64,000 bases of DNA from Haematococcus lacustris (Eukaryota > Chlorophyta > Chlorophyceae > Chlamydomonadales > Haematococcaceae), in the NCBI GenBank assembly GCA_030144725.1, contig JASKMD010000018.1, positions 3,205,114-3,269,113 on the forward strand, in the 5' to 3' direction. Every line of letters begins with the position of its first letter. The first letter of the stretch is position 1. The position numbers were made by a program, and so were the translations under genes. Below the pieces are notes generated by a model, which was given only the letters and a program-made list of their open reading frames with translations, was not told the origin of the DNA and did no database searches. This document shows, piece after piece, positions 46,401 through 58,074 of this stretch.

Positions 46401-49084
46401 GGTATTTGGTTTTGGCTCGTCTCAAGGCGTCTGCTTAGGACTGCCACAGCTGGTGCCCAACACTGTGCAAGTTTACCTGTTGTGCCGTTGTGCTGGGCTG
46501 TGGCATTCACTTCAGGTATGGTCTGTCACCTCCAATATGGCCCTGGTCTAGGGCCTGTTGCACAAGAAAGTAGCGATGTGCATGCATGCCGTGACACAGA
46601 GGATCATCATGGTCCACATGCACTTTGTGACTGTAGTGGTAGCATGATTCCACTTTGCCGTCAACAACACCAGCAACGCATCCTTACCTGTTATGGCACT
46701 GAGACGGGGACAGAGACGGCGCAAACTGAGGTCACAGAACATTCTCAGAACCTAATAAGAGCAGGCTGCACTCAATTTGTGAAGTGACGTGTCAGATCCT
46801 CCGCCTGACACAACCACTGTTGCCTGTCCTACGTTGTTGTGCTGCATGCAGCCCTTCATGACCTTGCTTCCATGCAGGCGAGGTTTGGTGTTGTTCAGCA
46901 CCGCCACCTATGACTCACACTCCCAACCTCTCGCCTCGCACCTCCATCACACCACGTCACACACAACGGGGCCAAACATCACACCACCAGCCCCACATTG
47001 GTCACACATCCCCGCTGGCCACATTACCAACCTGGCGCGCAACAGCAGCGGCCTAGTGTGGAGCCTGCAGCAGTTGGAGCAGCGGCTGGGCAGCCCTGCC
47101 TGGCAACGGTTGTGGGGCAAACTGCAGGTACGGGGCCTTGGTGGGAAGGGGCCTTCCCATGCCATGTGCAGTGTGCTTAGGGTGGGAGGGTGGCAGAGTT
47201 GGGAGTTGGAGGGCAGCTGGGCACAACAGGATGAGGGGTTGGAGGAGGGGGAGTTACCACACCTAGCATCACGATCACCAGCATCACATGGCATCCTCAC
47301 GTCGACCTTGGTCAGGCCATCCAGCAGCCCTGGAAGCTGCAGATAGTGTGATCAGCCCTGGTGTGTGCTTGCCTCCAGCCATCACCGCAACACCATCACC
47401 AGCATCACATGGCTTTCTCATGTCCACATTGCTGCAACACACAGCCTTGCAGAAAAAGTAGATGGTGTGGTAGAGGTTGATGGCAGTTGATGGCGGTTGG
47501 TTGATGGTGGTTGGTGGTGGTTGCCAGGAGAACACACGATTGACCTTGGCAGCGGCGCAGACCTCCCTCCTGGAGGCGCATGCCTGGCTAAGGTGCGCAC
47601 AGCTGCCAGGTGCTGACTACCCGGGCGACATACCAGGCCAGAAGTGGCGGGGCGGGAAGGGCAGGGCAAGGGCTAGACAGGCAAGGGACTTGTACTGTAC
47701 TGGCTGGGTGTGTGGTGGCTGTGTTGCAGCCGTGCTTGTGGTGGTGGTGGCAGGCGCGAGAGGGTGAGGGCAGGGGTGGGGTAGAGGGTGTTGTTTCAGG
47801 ACACTTGTGATGGCGGCACTATCACCATTGCCACCACATCACCATCACAGTATGAAGTGGTGAGTCAGTGATTGTGCAATGTGTGGGTGTACAAGTGCAG
47901 GCCCCCCTTCCCTGCCTATGGGTTCCAGCTGCTGGGCTTTGACTTCTTGTTGGACGAGGCACTGCAGCCCTGGCTCCTGGAGGTCAACAGCGCGCCCTCC
48001 ATCATGGCATTGGTGAGGCACAGGGGCAGGCGGCACCAGCACTGCTGCCACTAGCATTGGTGCTGCCAGCTGTGAGGTTAAAACACCCCGCAGCAGCAGG
48101 AGCAGGAGCAGGAGCAGCTGGACCACCAATATTGCCATCACCACCATCCGCATGGCACGGCCAAAATATCCTAGGGCAAGCATGGGAACTGGGCATGTAG
48201 GTAACCGTACTCGTACGCAATTTTTATATTTATATGTATTTATACAGCTTGTTTGTTTTGTTACACTGAAGAGCACTCGGTTTTACAAGCACAGCAATTT
48301 GGTGACACCAAACACACTGTGTCACCCGTCCCTGCACTCAGGCTCTGGTCCATGGGCAGTGCTAGGCAACCCTAAACTTCCCCATGCCACCCTGGAGACA
48401 GCTGAGCTGCATCGGCAGTGTTAGGAACAACAGCGACGGTCACACAGCAAGCCTTATTGATTGCCTGCATGCCGTGATGGTTTATGGTGTTTCCTTGTTG
48501 GAACGGCCACATTGGCAGTACGGTATGTATCCTACGCAAGCATGCTGGTGGTTTTGAAGTGTCATCCAAGAAAACTGCCTGTGTGAGGTCACAGCTAGGC
48601 AGTACGGAAGATGCACCTTGACTTATCCTGCATGACCTGCCCATGCACACACCTAGTTTGTGTCCCTACCCCGCCGCATGTGATGTTGAGTGTAACACGA
48701 TGCACGCAGTGTTGGTACCAACTGCTGCCCTGTGCCCGTGCTGATTCTGCTGTCCACACACAGCATGACGATCCAGGCACTGCCGACATGATTCGGGGCG
48801 AGAAGCTGGCCATGCTGAACGACTTGGTGGCACTGGTGCTGCCCAGGCTGCACCCTGACCCTCAAACATCACAGGGTCAGGCACGCACCATCAGATGCAG
48901 GGCAGGAACTGGACTGGGTTCCGAAGCTGAGCATGCTATGGCTAGCAGCTCAGAGCACACTTCCAGCTCCAGCTACAGTAACAACGGGACCAACATCAGC
49001 AGTGACAGGCCGGGGTTGACTGGGGCTGTCAGACAGGGGTTGATTGGGACGGATTGCACGGGAGACTTCGTGCAGCTGCTCTGA
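43413..49084 (+). CDS. Tubulin-tyrosine-ligase-like (TTLL) enzyme
   Basis: ATP-grasp ligase that adds amino acids (often glutamate) to tubulin or other proteins, typically in cilia and basal bodies. Ten exons: 43413-43687, 44121-44286, 44614-44650, 44705-45199, 45469-45560, 45738-45847, 46878-47127, 47528-47592, 47901-48012 and 48764-49084; 640 residues in phase. TTL blocks in order: [45 protein letters not shown] (usual WIxKPxxxGxGI); [42 protein letters not shown] (usual HLTNYSINK); [20 protein letters not shown] followed by VNSAPS. The Pro-to-Thr change and the degenerate HITNLARN loop may alter activity. The subfamily is not assigned. The intron after 45560 uses a GC donor (CAG/GCAAGG). 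The start ATG at 43413 is the least certain point. Confidence 0.85.
43822..44098 (+). repeat. (CCCCTG)n hexanucleotide array in TTLL intron 1
   Basis: About 46 nearly perfect CCCCTG units. It creates long false Ala-Pro and Arg-Gly reading frames on both strands. Confidence 0.97.
44471..44549 (+). repeat. (GGGGCT)n hexanucleotide array in TTLL intron 2
   Basis: About 13 perfect GGGGCT units on the coding strand, a regular four-G-run pattern able to form RNA quadruplexes in the pre-mRNA. Confidence 0.97.
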
Positions 49085-49208
49085 TAGAGATGAAAAACAT
49101 TTTTGTTTCTGATGCGATCAATGATAACCATTGGGGGCGCGACTGCCTGGAACTGACATTTGCATTCATATCCCATTGTTATGATGTGTGATGCTGTGCA
49201 GTAAAAAT

Positions 49209-49213
49209 GTAAA
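49209..49213 (+). terminator. Candidate poly(A) signal of the TTLL gene
   Basis: TGTAA about 125 bases past the stop codon, in an A-rich context. Confidence 0.55.
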
Positions 49214-49571
49214 GTAGCATTAGTCCATGCGGTAGGCCTCAACACCCGACAGTGTCGAGCCGTGTCGGATGCGTGTGGCATGGCGTGCCCGCAAGTAGTG
49301 ATCCAAGCTTGTTGAGTCTAGGAGCATGTATGTGTTGTGGCGACGCTGACTGCTATGCCTACTTGTCGCATGCGTCCGTCGTCATCTCATCCGCATGCAT
49401 GATCGCCACCACGCGTCATCTAATCAATGGTTGTGTCCAGCAGCTTCTCACAATGCCGAATGGAGCAGGCCCGTCACATATCACAGAATAAATTAGTTTA
49501 AGCCATGTCATGAGCAGGCAGCCACAACCATTCAACCAGCTTACTAGAGAGGCCTGTTGGCCAAACACATG
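49214..49571. other. Intergenic spacer between TTLL and the small HSP array
   Basis: No gene seen. The two transcription units converge here. The small HSP repeat unit becomes recognisable at about 49572. Confidence 0.5.
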
Positions 49572-50072
49572 CCCTGTCTAGGGCAGGCAGCCACGAGCAC
49601 TGGGGCTGCCCTTCAGCCTGGCCTGCTGGCTTGAACTCTTTCGCCCCTCTGCTGCATGCCCGAGCCTGGCAGCCAGCGGTGCAGCTGTTGCGGTAGTTTG
49701 CTGCAATGTGCATTGGGGTGGAGGGCTGACCGGCATAGTCAGGCTCATCATGGCCAAGCTAAGGTGTAGGGCAGTAGCCAGGTCCTAGTGGTGCCCAGCT
49801 GAGGCAGATAGGGGCAGTATTGAAAAGCACCAGGGTGTGCAGCTTGAGGAGCAGAGCCAGGGGCATAGGCTAGCTTGCAGGATGGTTTCTGGGCGCCGAC
49901 GGCAAGGCTGTCCACTGCTTGGCACAGCTGCATCACATCTCTTCAGAGCTTGCCCAAGCCGAGATTTGTCAGCACGTGCATTTGTTACACAGCTCTACTC
50001 TATCCTCATGATCTGCAACACCACGCCAGAGCAGTCGAAGAAACGTCGCTCACCATGTTCATGCTCACAGCA

Positions 50073-50077
50073 TTACA
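50073..50077 (-). terminator. Candidate poly(A) signal of small HSP copy 1
   Basis: TGTAA on the reverse strand, about 345 bases past the stop. It is preserved in the other units (CATTACA on the forward strand). Confidence 0.4.
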
Positions 50078-50420
50078 TAGACAGATTATTCCCATCATCG
50101 CATGCACCCTACAACTGCGATAGTCTTCGTCCATTGTGTCGATGCAACGAACAAAGCGCCGCCACTGTAGCAACATCATCTCGACTTGTTCCGCGACTGA
50201 GCTGAATGGCTAGAGCAGCTGGCTCCGGCAAGCCAATGCCTACATTAGGTCCTCCTGCTATGCATATCGCTACGGGCTGTTCTGCACTGCCTCTCCATCT
50301 GCAAGCGGCACGACCCAAACCAGGTCGCTGTGTCATCTACATGAGGCCAGCACTGCTGACTGTGACTGCATGCCTGCACTGTCAGCAGTGCTAAGCCGAC
50401 TACCCAACCAGCAACATAGG

Positions 50421-51711
50421 TCATGCTGAGCCATTGCTGCCGGCTGCCTTCTGCTGTGCGCCGGCTGCTGGCTGTGAGGCGGCGTCAGCACCAGCAGCCT
50501 GCACAGTGATGCGCCTGGGTTGGGGTGGCGCACGTGGCTCCTTGGGGCTGCGGGGCAGCAGCAGGCAGGCGAGCAGCAGGGTCAGGCGGCTGCGGTGCAC
50601 TTACGACCAGCTGCTGCTGCAGGGGCTGTCAGCTGCCTCTGGCTGTGCAACCCAGCCCAGCACCACTGCTAGCAGCCTGGCTCTGCCACAGCCAGTGCAG
50701 GGCCAGTCAGCCCACTCACATGTCCACGGTCAGCACACCGTTGTCAATGCGGGCGCTGATGTTGTCAGGCTTGGCATCCTCAGGCAGCACAAAGGCGCGA
50801 GTGAAGCGAGTGAACTGCAGGCAGGCAGGTGTCAGGCACAGCAGCGATGGCGGGGACAGCAGTAGGAGCAGCAGGAGGGAGCGGAGCAAGGAGAGGAGCA
50901 AGGTGGGCTTGGTGCAGGCCATGATTGCTGATTGCATGGTTGCATGCCCTTGCAATGAGCTGGCATGCAGCCAGCAGGCCCATGGTGCATAAGCTAGCAT
51001 GTCTTGTTGCATTTGATCTGGTCAGCAGGTGGGCACAGCCGGCAGCCCGCCCAGTAGCCAGTCCGCCTTCCCAGCCCATCCCTAGCTGCCTGACCTGCCT
51101 TGGCGCGGCACACCCCAGCTGGCCCACCCACCGTGCGCTCCCGCCTGTGCGTCTTGACCCCGCCCTCCTCGTGCTTGTCCTGGCGACTGCTCTTCTTCTC
51201 GCCGCTGACCACCAGGGTGTCGCCCTGCAGCTCCACATGCACCTGCTCAGGGCTGAAGCCAGGGGCGTCTGCACCAGGCACACAGCCACACACAGGCACG
51301 CATCAGCCAGCAGCGCAAGGGGCTGGCCCTCTCTGCTGCCCTGGCGCCACTGCTGCTGCCTCGTTTGTGAGTGGAGGGCTGCTGGGTGCCAGCAGTGCAG
51401 GCAGGTCCATGCTGCTGGTGGGTGCCCAGTACTTGCCTGCCACTAGGCTGTAGCGGTCTGCGGGCACCAGGGCAGGCAGCGCAGCAAGGCGTCAGTCACT
51501 GGGCAGCTGCTCTCTGTGCGCCAGCCTGGGTAGTGTGTGCGCAAGGCTCACCCTTGTGCTCGTGGATGTCCATGGGGTACAGGCCGCCGGAGGGGAAGGC
51601 GGCATCAAAGCCCTTGCCCGGCATCATCGCGCCGAAGTAGGGCTGGAAGGCGCGCGAGACGGTGCGCTCAATGTCGCCGAACAGCGGATCGTTGAACAGC
51701 TGCAGGGCCAT
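50421..51711 (-). CDS. Small heat-shock protein, array copy 1 (HSP22-like)
   Basis: Holdase chaperone of the HSP20 family, probably cytosolic. Exons in reading order: 51711-51552, 51457-51437 (21 nt), 51268-51132, 50814-50720 and 50547-50421; 179 residues. The N-terminus MALQLFNDPLFGDIERTVSR has the FNDP start typical of algal and plant small HSPs. The alpha-crystallin domain runs MDIHEHKG-DRYSLVA-DAPGFSPEQV, LVVSGEKKSSRQDK, FTRFTRAFVLPEDAKPDN, NGVLTVDIPKEPR, with an ITV I-x-I motif in the tail (RRITVQAA). The microexon is followed by a GC donor (CAG/GCAAGT), the accepted GC-AG consensus. Copy 1 keeps Arg in SARIDNG and has Ala rather than Thr in the tail (PAAGAQQK). Heat induction is expected for the family. 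Confidence 0.9.
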
Positions 51712-51877
51712 GTGCGTAGTGCGGCAAGGGGTTGTGGCGAGCTTGGGTTGACAAAGGGTACTGTCTTGCGAGCTGTGTGCTTTCTTGTCAGGGGACTTGC
51801 GCTTGTATGCGGTGCTGCGGGTCGCGCCCTGACTTTGAAGGTCGCGTGATCACTGCTGTGTGACCGGCGTCGCGACA

Positions 51878-51897
51878 TGTCCAGAAACCGCCAGATG
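51878..51897 (-). promoter_or_regulatory. Heat-shock-element-like motif upstream of copy 1
   Basis: TGTCCAGAAACCGCCAGATG (forward strand) fits an imperfect array of 5-bp nTTCn/nGAAn units with one full GAA unit and partial neighbours. It is about 170 bases upstream of the start codon. The motif is repeated before copies 2-5 with one substitution. Imperfect match, so low confidence. Confidence 0.25.
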
Positions 51898-52990
51898 CTG
51901 CTGGCACCATCCAGACTCTGCGGCCTCTCCGGATGCTTCCCATGGCCTGCTGCACAGGGGCGGCAGCTCGCGTGGCGCAGAAAGTCAGTCAGCACGGCAG
52001 ACTTCCGCTGGGACGGTTGTTATGGCCGACAGTCCGCGACTCACAGCCGCCGCCTTTTGCCGCATTGACTCGTCAGTATCTGGCCTGCCTCATTCGCCTA
52101 CCCTCCTCCTAGACCAGGCAATACCCTGCTAGTTGAGTGCAGGCCCTGTCTAGGGCAGGCAGCCACTAGCACTGGGGCTACCCTCCAGCCTGGCCTGCTG
52201 GCTTGAACTCTTTCGCCCCTCTGCTGCATGCCCGAGCCTGGCAGCCAGCGGTGCAGCTGCTGCAGTGGTTTGCTGCAATGTGCAGTTGGGTGGAGGGCCG
52301 ACCGGCATAGTCAGGCTCATCATGGCCAAGCTGAGGTGTAGGGCAGTAGCCAGGTCCTGGTGGTGCCCAGCTGAGGCTGATAGAGGCAGTGTGGAAAAGC
52401 ACCAGGATGTGCAGCTTGAGGAGCAGAGTCAAGGGCATAGACTAGCTTGCCGGATGGTTTCTGGGCGCCGACGGCAAGGCTGTCCACCTCTTGGAACAGC
52501 TGTATCCCAACTCTTCAAAGCTTGCCCAGGCCGAGATTTGTCAGCACGTGCATTTGTTACACAGCTCTACTCTATCTTCATGATCTGCAACCCCACGCCA
52601 AAGCAGTCGAAGAAACGTCGCTCACCATGTTCATACTCACAGCATTACAAAGACAGATTATTCTCATCATCGCATGCACCCTACAACTGCGATAGACTTC
52701 GTCCATTGTGTCGATGCAACGAACAAAGCGCCGTCACTGTGGCAACATCATCTCGACTTGTTCCGCGACTGAGCTGAATCGCTAGAGCAGCTGGCTCCGG
52801 CAAGCCAATGCCTACATTAGGTCCTCCTGCTATGCATATCGCTACGGGCTGTTCTGCACTGCCTCTCCATCTGCAAGCGGCATGACCCACACCAGGTCGC
52901 TGTCATTTACATGAGGCCACCACTGCTGACTGTGCCTGCATGCCCGCACTGTCAGCAGTGCTAAGCCAACTACCCAACCAGCAACATAGG

Positions 52991-54290
52991 TCATGCTGAA
53001 CCATTGCTGCCGGCTGCCTTCTGCTGTGTGCCGGCTGCTGGCTGTGAGGCGGCGTCAGCACCAGCAGCCTGCACAGTGATGCGCCTGGGTTGGGGTGGCG
53101 CACGTGGCTCCTTGGGGCTGCGGGGGAGCAGTAGGCAGGCAAGCAGCAGGTCAGGTGGCTGCGGTGCACTCACGACCAGCTGCTGCTGCAGGGGCTGTCA
53201 GCTGCCTCTGGCTGTGCAACCCAGCCCAGCACCACTGCTAGCAGCCTGGCTCTGCCACAGCCAGTGCAGGGCCAGTCAGCCCACTCACATGTCCACGGTC
53301 AGCACACCGTTGTCAATGCAGGCGCTGATGTTGTCAGGCTTGGCGTCCTCAGGCAGCACAAAGGCGCGAGTGAAGCGAGTGAACTGCAGGCAGGCAGGTG
53401 TCAGGCACAGCAGCGATGGAGGGGACAGCAGTAGGAGCAGCAGGAAGGAGAGGAGCAGGGAGAGGAGCAAGGGGGGCTTGGTGCAGGCCATGATTGCTGA
53501 TTGCATGGTGGCATGCCCTGGCAATGAGCTGGCACGCAGCCAGCAGGCCCATGGTGCATAAGCTAGCATGTCTTGTTGCATTTGATCATAGCATCTCTGG
53601 TCAGCAGGTGGGCACAGCCGGCAGCCCGCCCAGTAGCCAGTCCGCCTTCTCAGCCCACCCCTAGCTGCCTGCCCTGCCTTGGCGCAGCACACCCCAGCTG
53701 GCCCACCCACCGTGCGCTCCCGCCTGTGCGTCTTGACCCCGCCCTCCTCGTGCTTGTCCTGGCGACTGCTCTTCTTCTCGCCGCTGACCACCAGGGTGTC
53801 GCCCTGCAGCTCCACATGCACCTGCTCAGGGCTGAAGCCAGGGGCGTCTGCACCAGGCACACAGCCACACACAGGCACGCATCAGCCAGCAGCGCAAGGG
53901 GCTGGCCCGCTCTGCTGCCCTGGCGCCACTGCTGCTGCCTCGTTTGTGAGTGGAGGGCTGGTGGGTGCCAGCAGTGCAGGCAGGTCCATGCTGCTGGTGG
54001 GTGCCCAGTACTTGCCTGCCACTAGGCTGTAGCGGTCTGCGGGCACCAGGGCAGGCAGCGCAGCAAGGCGTCAGTCACTGGGCAGCTGCTCTCTGTGCGC
54101 CAGCCTGGGTAGTGTGTGCGCAAGGCTCACCCTTGTGCTCGTGGATGTCCATGGGGTACAGGCCGCCGGAGGGGAAGGCGGCGTCAAAGCCCTTGCCCGG
54201 CATCATTGCGCCGAAGTAGGGCTGGAAGGCGCGTGAGACGGTGCGCTCAATGTCGCCGAACAGCGGATCGTTGAACAGCTGCAGGGCCAT
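52991..54290 (-). CDS. Small heat-shock protein, array copy 2
   Basis: Exons 54290-54131, 54036-54016, 53847-53711, 53383-53289 and 53117-52991; 179 residues, all splice sites intact. Differs from copy 1 by Arg-to-Cys in the ISACIDNG stretch of the alpha-crystallin domain and by Thr in the tail (PAAGTQQK). The upstream region lacks 38 bp present in copy 1, a loss between two GACT repeats about 300 bases before the ATG. Confidence 0.9.
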
Positions 54291-55532
54291 GTGCGTAATG
54301 CGACAAGGGGTTGTGGCGAGGTTGGGTTGACAAAGGGTGCTGTCTTGCGAGATGTGTGCTTTCTTGTCAGGGGGCTTGCGCTTGTATGCGGTGCTGCGGG
54401 TCGCGCCCTGACTTTGAAGGTCGCGTGGTCACTGCTGTGTGACCAGCGTCGCGACATGTCCAGAACCCGCCAGATGCTGCTGGCACCATCCAGACTTTGC
54501 GGCCTCTCCGGATGCTTCCCATGGCCTGGTTGCACAAGGGTTGCAGCTCGCGTGGCGCAGAAAGTCAGTCAGCACCGCAGACTCACAGCCGCCGCCTTTT
54601 GCCGCATTGACTCGGCAGTATCTGGCCTGCCTCATTCGCCTACCCTCCTCCTAGACCAGGCAATACCCTGCTAGCTGAGTGCAGGCCCTGTCTAGGGCAG
54701 GCAGCCACGAGCACTGGGGCTGCCCTTCAGCCTGGCCTGCTGGCTTGAACTCTTTCGCCCCTCTGCTGCATGCCCGAGCCTGGCAGCCAGCGGTGCAGCT
54801 GTTGCGGTAGTTTGCTGCAGTGTGCATTGGGGTGGACGGCTGACCGGCATAGTCAGGCTCATCCTGGCCAAGCTAAGGTGTAGGGCAGTAGCCAGGTCCT
54901 AGTGGTGCCCAGCTGAGGCAGATAGGGGCAGTATTGAAAAGCACCAGGGTGTGCAGCTTGAGGAGCAGAGCCAGGGGCATAGGCTAGCTTGCAGGATGGT
55001 TTCTGGGCGCCGACGGCAAGGCTGTCCACTGCTTGGCACAGCTGCATCACATCTCTTCAAAGCTTGCCCAAGCCGAGATTTGTCAGCACGTGCATTTGTT
55101 ACACAGCTCTACTCTATCTTCATGATCTGCAACCCCACGCCAAAGCAGTCGAAGAAACGTCGCTCACCATGTTCATGCTCACAGCATTACAAAGACAGAT
55201 TATTCTCATCATCGCATGCACCCTACAACTGCGATAGACTTCGTCCATTGTGTCGGTGCAACGAACAAAGCGCCGTCACTGTGGCAACATCATCTCGACT
55301 TGTTCCGCGACTGAGCTGAATCGCTAGAGCAGCTGGCTCCGGCAAGCCAATGCCTACATTAGGTCCTCCTGCTATGCATATCGCTACGGGCTGTTCTGCA
55401 CTGCCTCTCCATCTGCAAGCGGCATGACCCACACCAGGTCGCTGTCATTTACATGAGGCCACCACTGCTGACTGTGCCTGCATGCCCGCACTGTCAGCAG
55501 TGCTAAGCCAACTACCCAACCAGCAACATAGG

Positions 55533-56832
55533 TCATGCTGAACCATTGCTGCCGGCTGCCTTCTGCTGTGTGCCGGCTGCTGGCTGTGAGGCGGCGTCAG
55601 CACCAGCAGCCTGCACAGTGATGCGCCTGGGTTGGGGTGGCGCACGTGGCTCCTTGGGGCTGCGGGGGAGCAGTAGGCAGGCAAGCAGCAGGTCAGGTGG
55701 CTGCGGTGCACTCACGACCAGCTGCTGCTGCAGGGGCTGTCAGCTGCCTCTGGCTGTGCAACCCAGCCCAGCACCACTGCTAGCAGCCTGGCTCTGCCAC
55801 AGCCAGTGCAGGGCCAGTCAGCCCACTCACATGTCCACGGTCAGCACACCGTTGTCAATGCAGGCGCTGATGTTGTCAGGCTTGGCGTCCTCAGGCAGCA
55901 CAAAGGCGCGAGTGAAGCGAGTGAACTGCAGGCAGGCAGGTGTCAGGCACAGCAGCGATGGAGGGGACAGCAGTAGGAGCAGCAGGAAGGAGAGGAGCAG
56001 GGAGAGGAGCAAGGGGGGCTTGGTGCAGGCCATGATTGCTGATTGCATGGTGGCATGCCCTGGCAATGAGCTGGCACGCAGCCAGCAGGCCCATGGTGCA
56101 TAAGCTAGCATGTCTTGCCACATTTGATCATAGCATCTCTGGTCAGCAGGTGGGCACAGCCGGCAGCCCGCCCAGTAGCCAGTCCGCCTTCTCAGCCCAC
56201 CCCTAGCTGCCTGCCCTGCCTTGGCGCAGCACACCCCAGCTGGCCCACCCACCGTGCGCTCCCGCCTGTGCGTCTTGACCCCGCCCTCCTCGTGCTTGTC
56301 CTGGCGACTGCTCTTCTTCTCGCCGCTGACCACCAGGGTGTCGCCCTGCAGCTCCACATGCACCTGCTCAGGGCTGAAGCCAGGGGCGTCTGCACCAGGC
56401 ACACAGCCACACACAGGCACGCATCAGCCAGCAGCGCAAGGGGCTGGCCCGCTCTGCTGCCCTGGCGCCACTGCTGCTGCCTCGTTTGTGAGTGGAGGGC
56501 TGCTGGGTGCCAGCAGTGCAGGCAGGTCCATGCTGCTGGTGGGTGCCCAGTACTTGCCTGCCACTAGGCTGTAGCGGTCTGCGGGCACCAGGGCAGGCAG
56601 CGCAGCAAGGCGTCAGTCACTGGGCAGCTGCTCTCTGTGCGCCAGCCTGGGCAGTGTGTGCGCAAGGCTCACCCTTGTGCTCGTGGATGTCCATGGGGTA
56701 CAGGCCGCCGGAGGGGAAGGCGGCGTCAAAGCCCTTGCCCGGCATCATTGCGCCGAAGTAGGGCTGGAAGGCGCGTGAGACGGTGCGCTCAATGTCGCCG
56801 AACAGCGGATCGTTGAACAGCTGCAGGGCCAT
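55533..56832 (-). CDS. Small heat-shock protein, array copy 3
   Basis: Exons 56832-56673, 56578-56558, 56389-56253, 55925-55831 and 55659-55533; 179 residues. The protein appears the same as copy 2, including the Cys substitution. The intron 3 flank differs from copy 2 by a few bases (CTTGCCACA for CTTGTTGCA), a change shared with copy 4. Confidence 0.9.
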
Positions 56833-58074
56833 GTGCGTAATGCGACAAGGGGTTGTGGCGAGGTTGGGTTGACAAAGGGTGCTGTCTTGCGAGATGTGTG
56901 CTTTCTTGTCAGGGGGCTTGCGCTTGTATGCGGTGCTGCGGGTCGCGCCCTGACTTTGAAGGTCGCGTGGTCACTGCTGTGTGACCAGCGTCGCGACATG
57001 TCCAGAACCCGCCAGATGCTGCTGGCACCATCCAGACTTTGCGGCCTCTCCGGATGCTTCCCATGGCCTGGTTGCACAAGGGTTGCAGCTCGCGTGGCGC
57101 AGAAAGTCAGTCAGCACCGCAGACTCACAGCCGCCGCCTTTTGCCGCATTGACTCGGCAGTATCTGGCCTGCCTCATTCGCCTACCCTCCTCCTAGACCA
57201 GGCAATACCCTGCTAGCTGAGTGCAGGCCCTGTCTAGGGCAGGCAGCCACGAGCACTGGGGCTGCCCTTCAGCCTGGCCTGCTGGCTTGAACTCTTTCGC
57301 CCCTCTGCTGCATGCCCGAGCCTGGCAGCCAGCGGTGCAGCTGTTGCGGTAGCTTGCTGCAGTGTGCATTGGGGTGGACGGCTGACCGGCATAGTCAGGC
57401 TCATCCTGGCCAAGCTAAGGTGTAGGGCAGTAGCCAGGTCCTAGTGGTGCCCAGCTGAGGCAGATAGGGGCAGTATTGAAAAGCACCAGGGTGTGCAGCT
57501 TGAGGAGCAGAGCCAGGGGCATAGGCTAGCTTGCAGGATGGTTTCTGGGCGCCGACGGCAAGGCTGTCCACTGCTTGGCACAGCTGCATCACATCTCTTC
57601 AAAGCTTGCCCAAGCCGAGATTTGTCAGCACGTGCATTTGTTACACAGCTCTACTCTATCTTCATGATCTGCAACCCCACGCCAAAGCAGTCGAAGAAAC
57701 GTCGCTCACCATGTTCATACTCACAGCATTACAAAGACAGATTATTCTCATCATCGCATGCACCCTACAACTGCGATAGACTTCGTCCATTGTGTCGATG
57801 CAACGAACAAAGCGCCGTCACTGTGGCAACATCATCTCGACTTGTTCCGCGACTGAGCTGAATCGCTAGAGCAGCTGGCTCCGGCAAGCCAATGCCTACA
57901 TTAGGTCCTCCTGCTATGCATATCGCTACGGGCTGTTCTGCACTGCCTCTCCATCTGCAAGCGGCATGACCCACACCAGGTCGCTGTCATTTACATGAGG
58001 CCACCACTGCTGACTGTGCCTGCATGCCCGCACTGTCAGCAGTGCTAAGCCAACTACCCAACCAGCAACATAGG

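Noticed and set aside
53004..53561. 185-codon forward frames repeated in every small HSP unit
   Set aside because: Antisense to the last two exons and intron of the small HSP genes; conservation follows from the tandem repeat.
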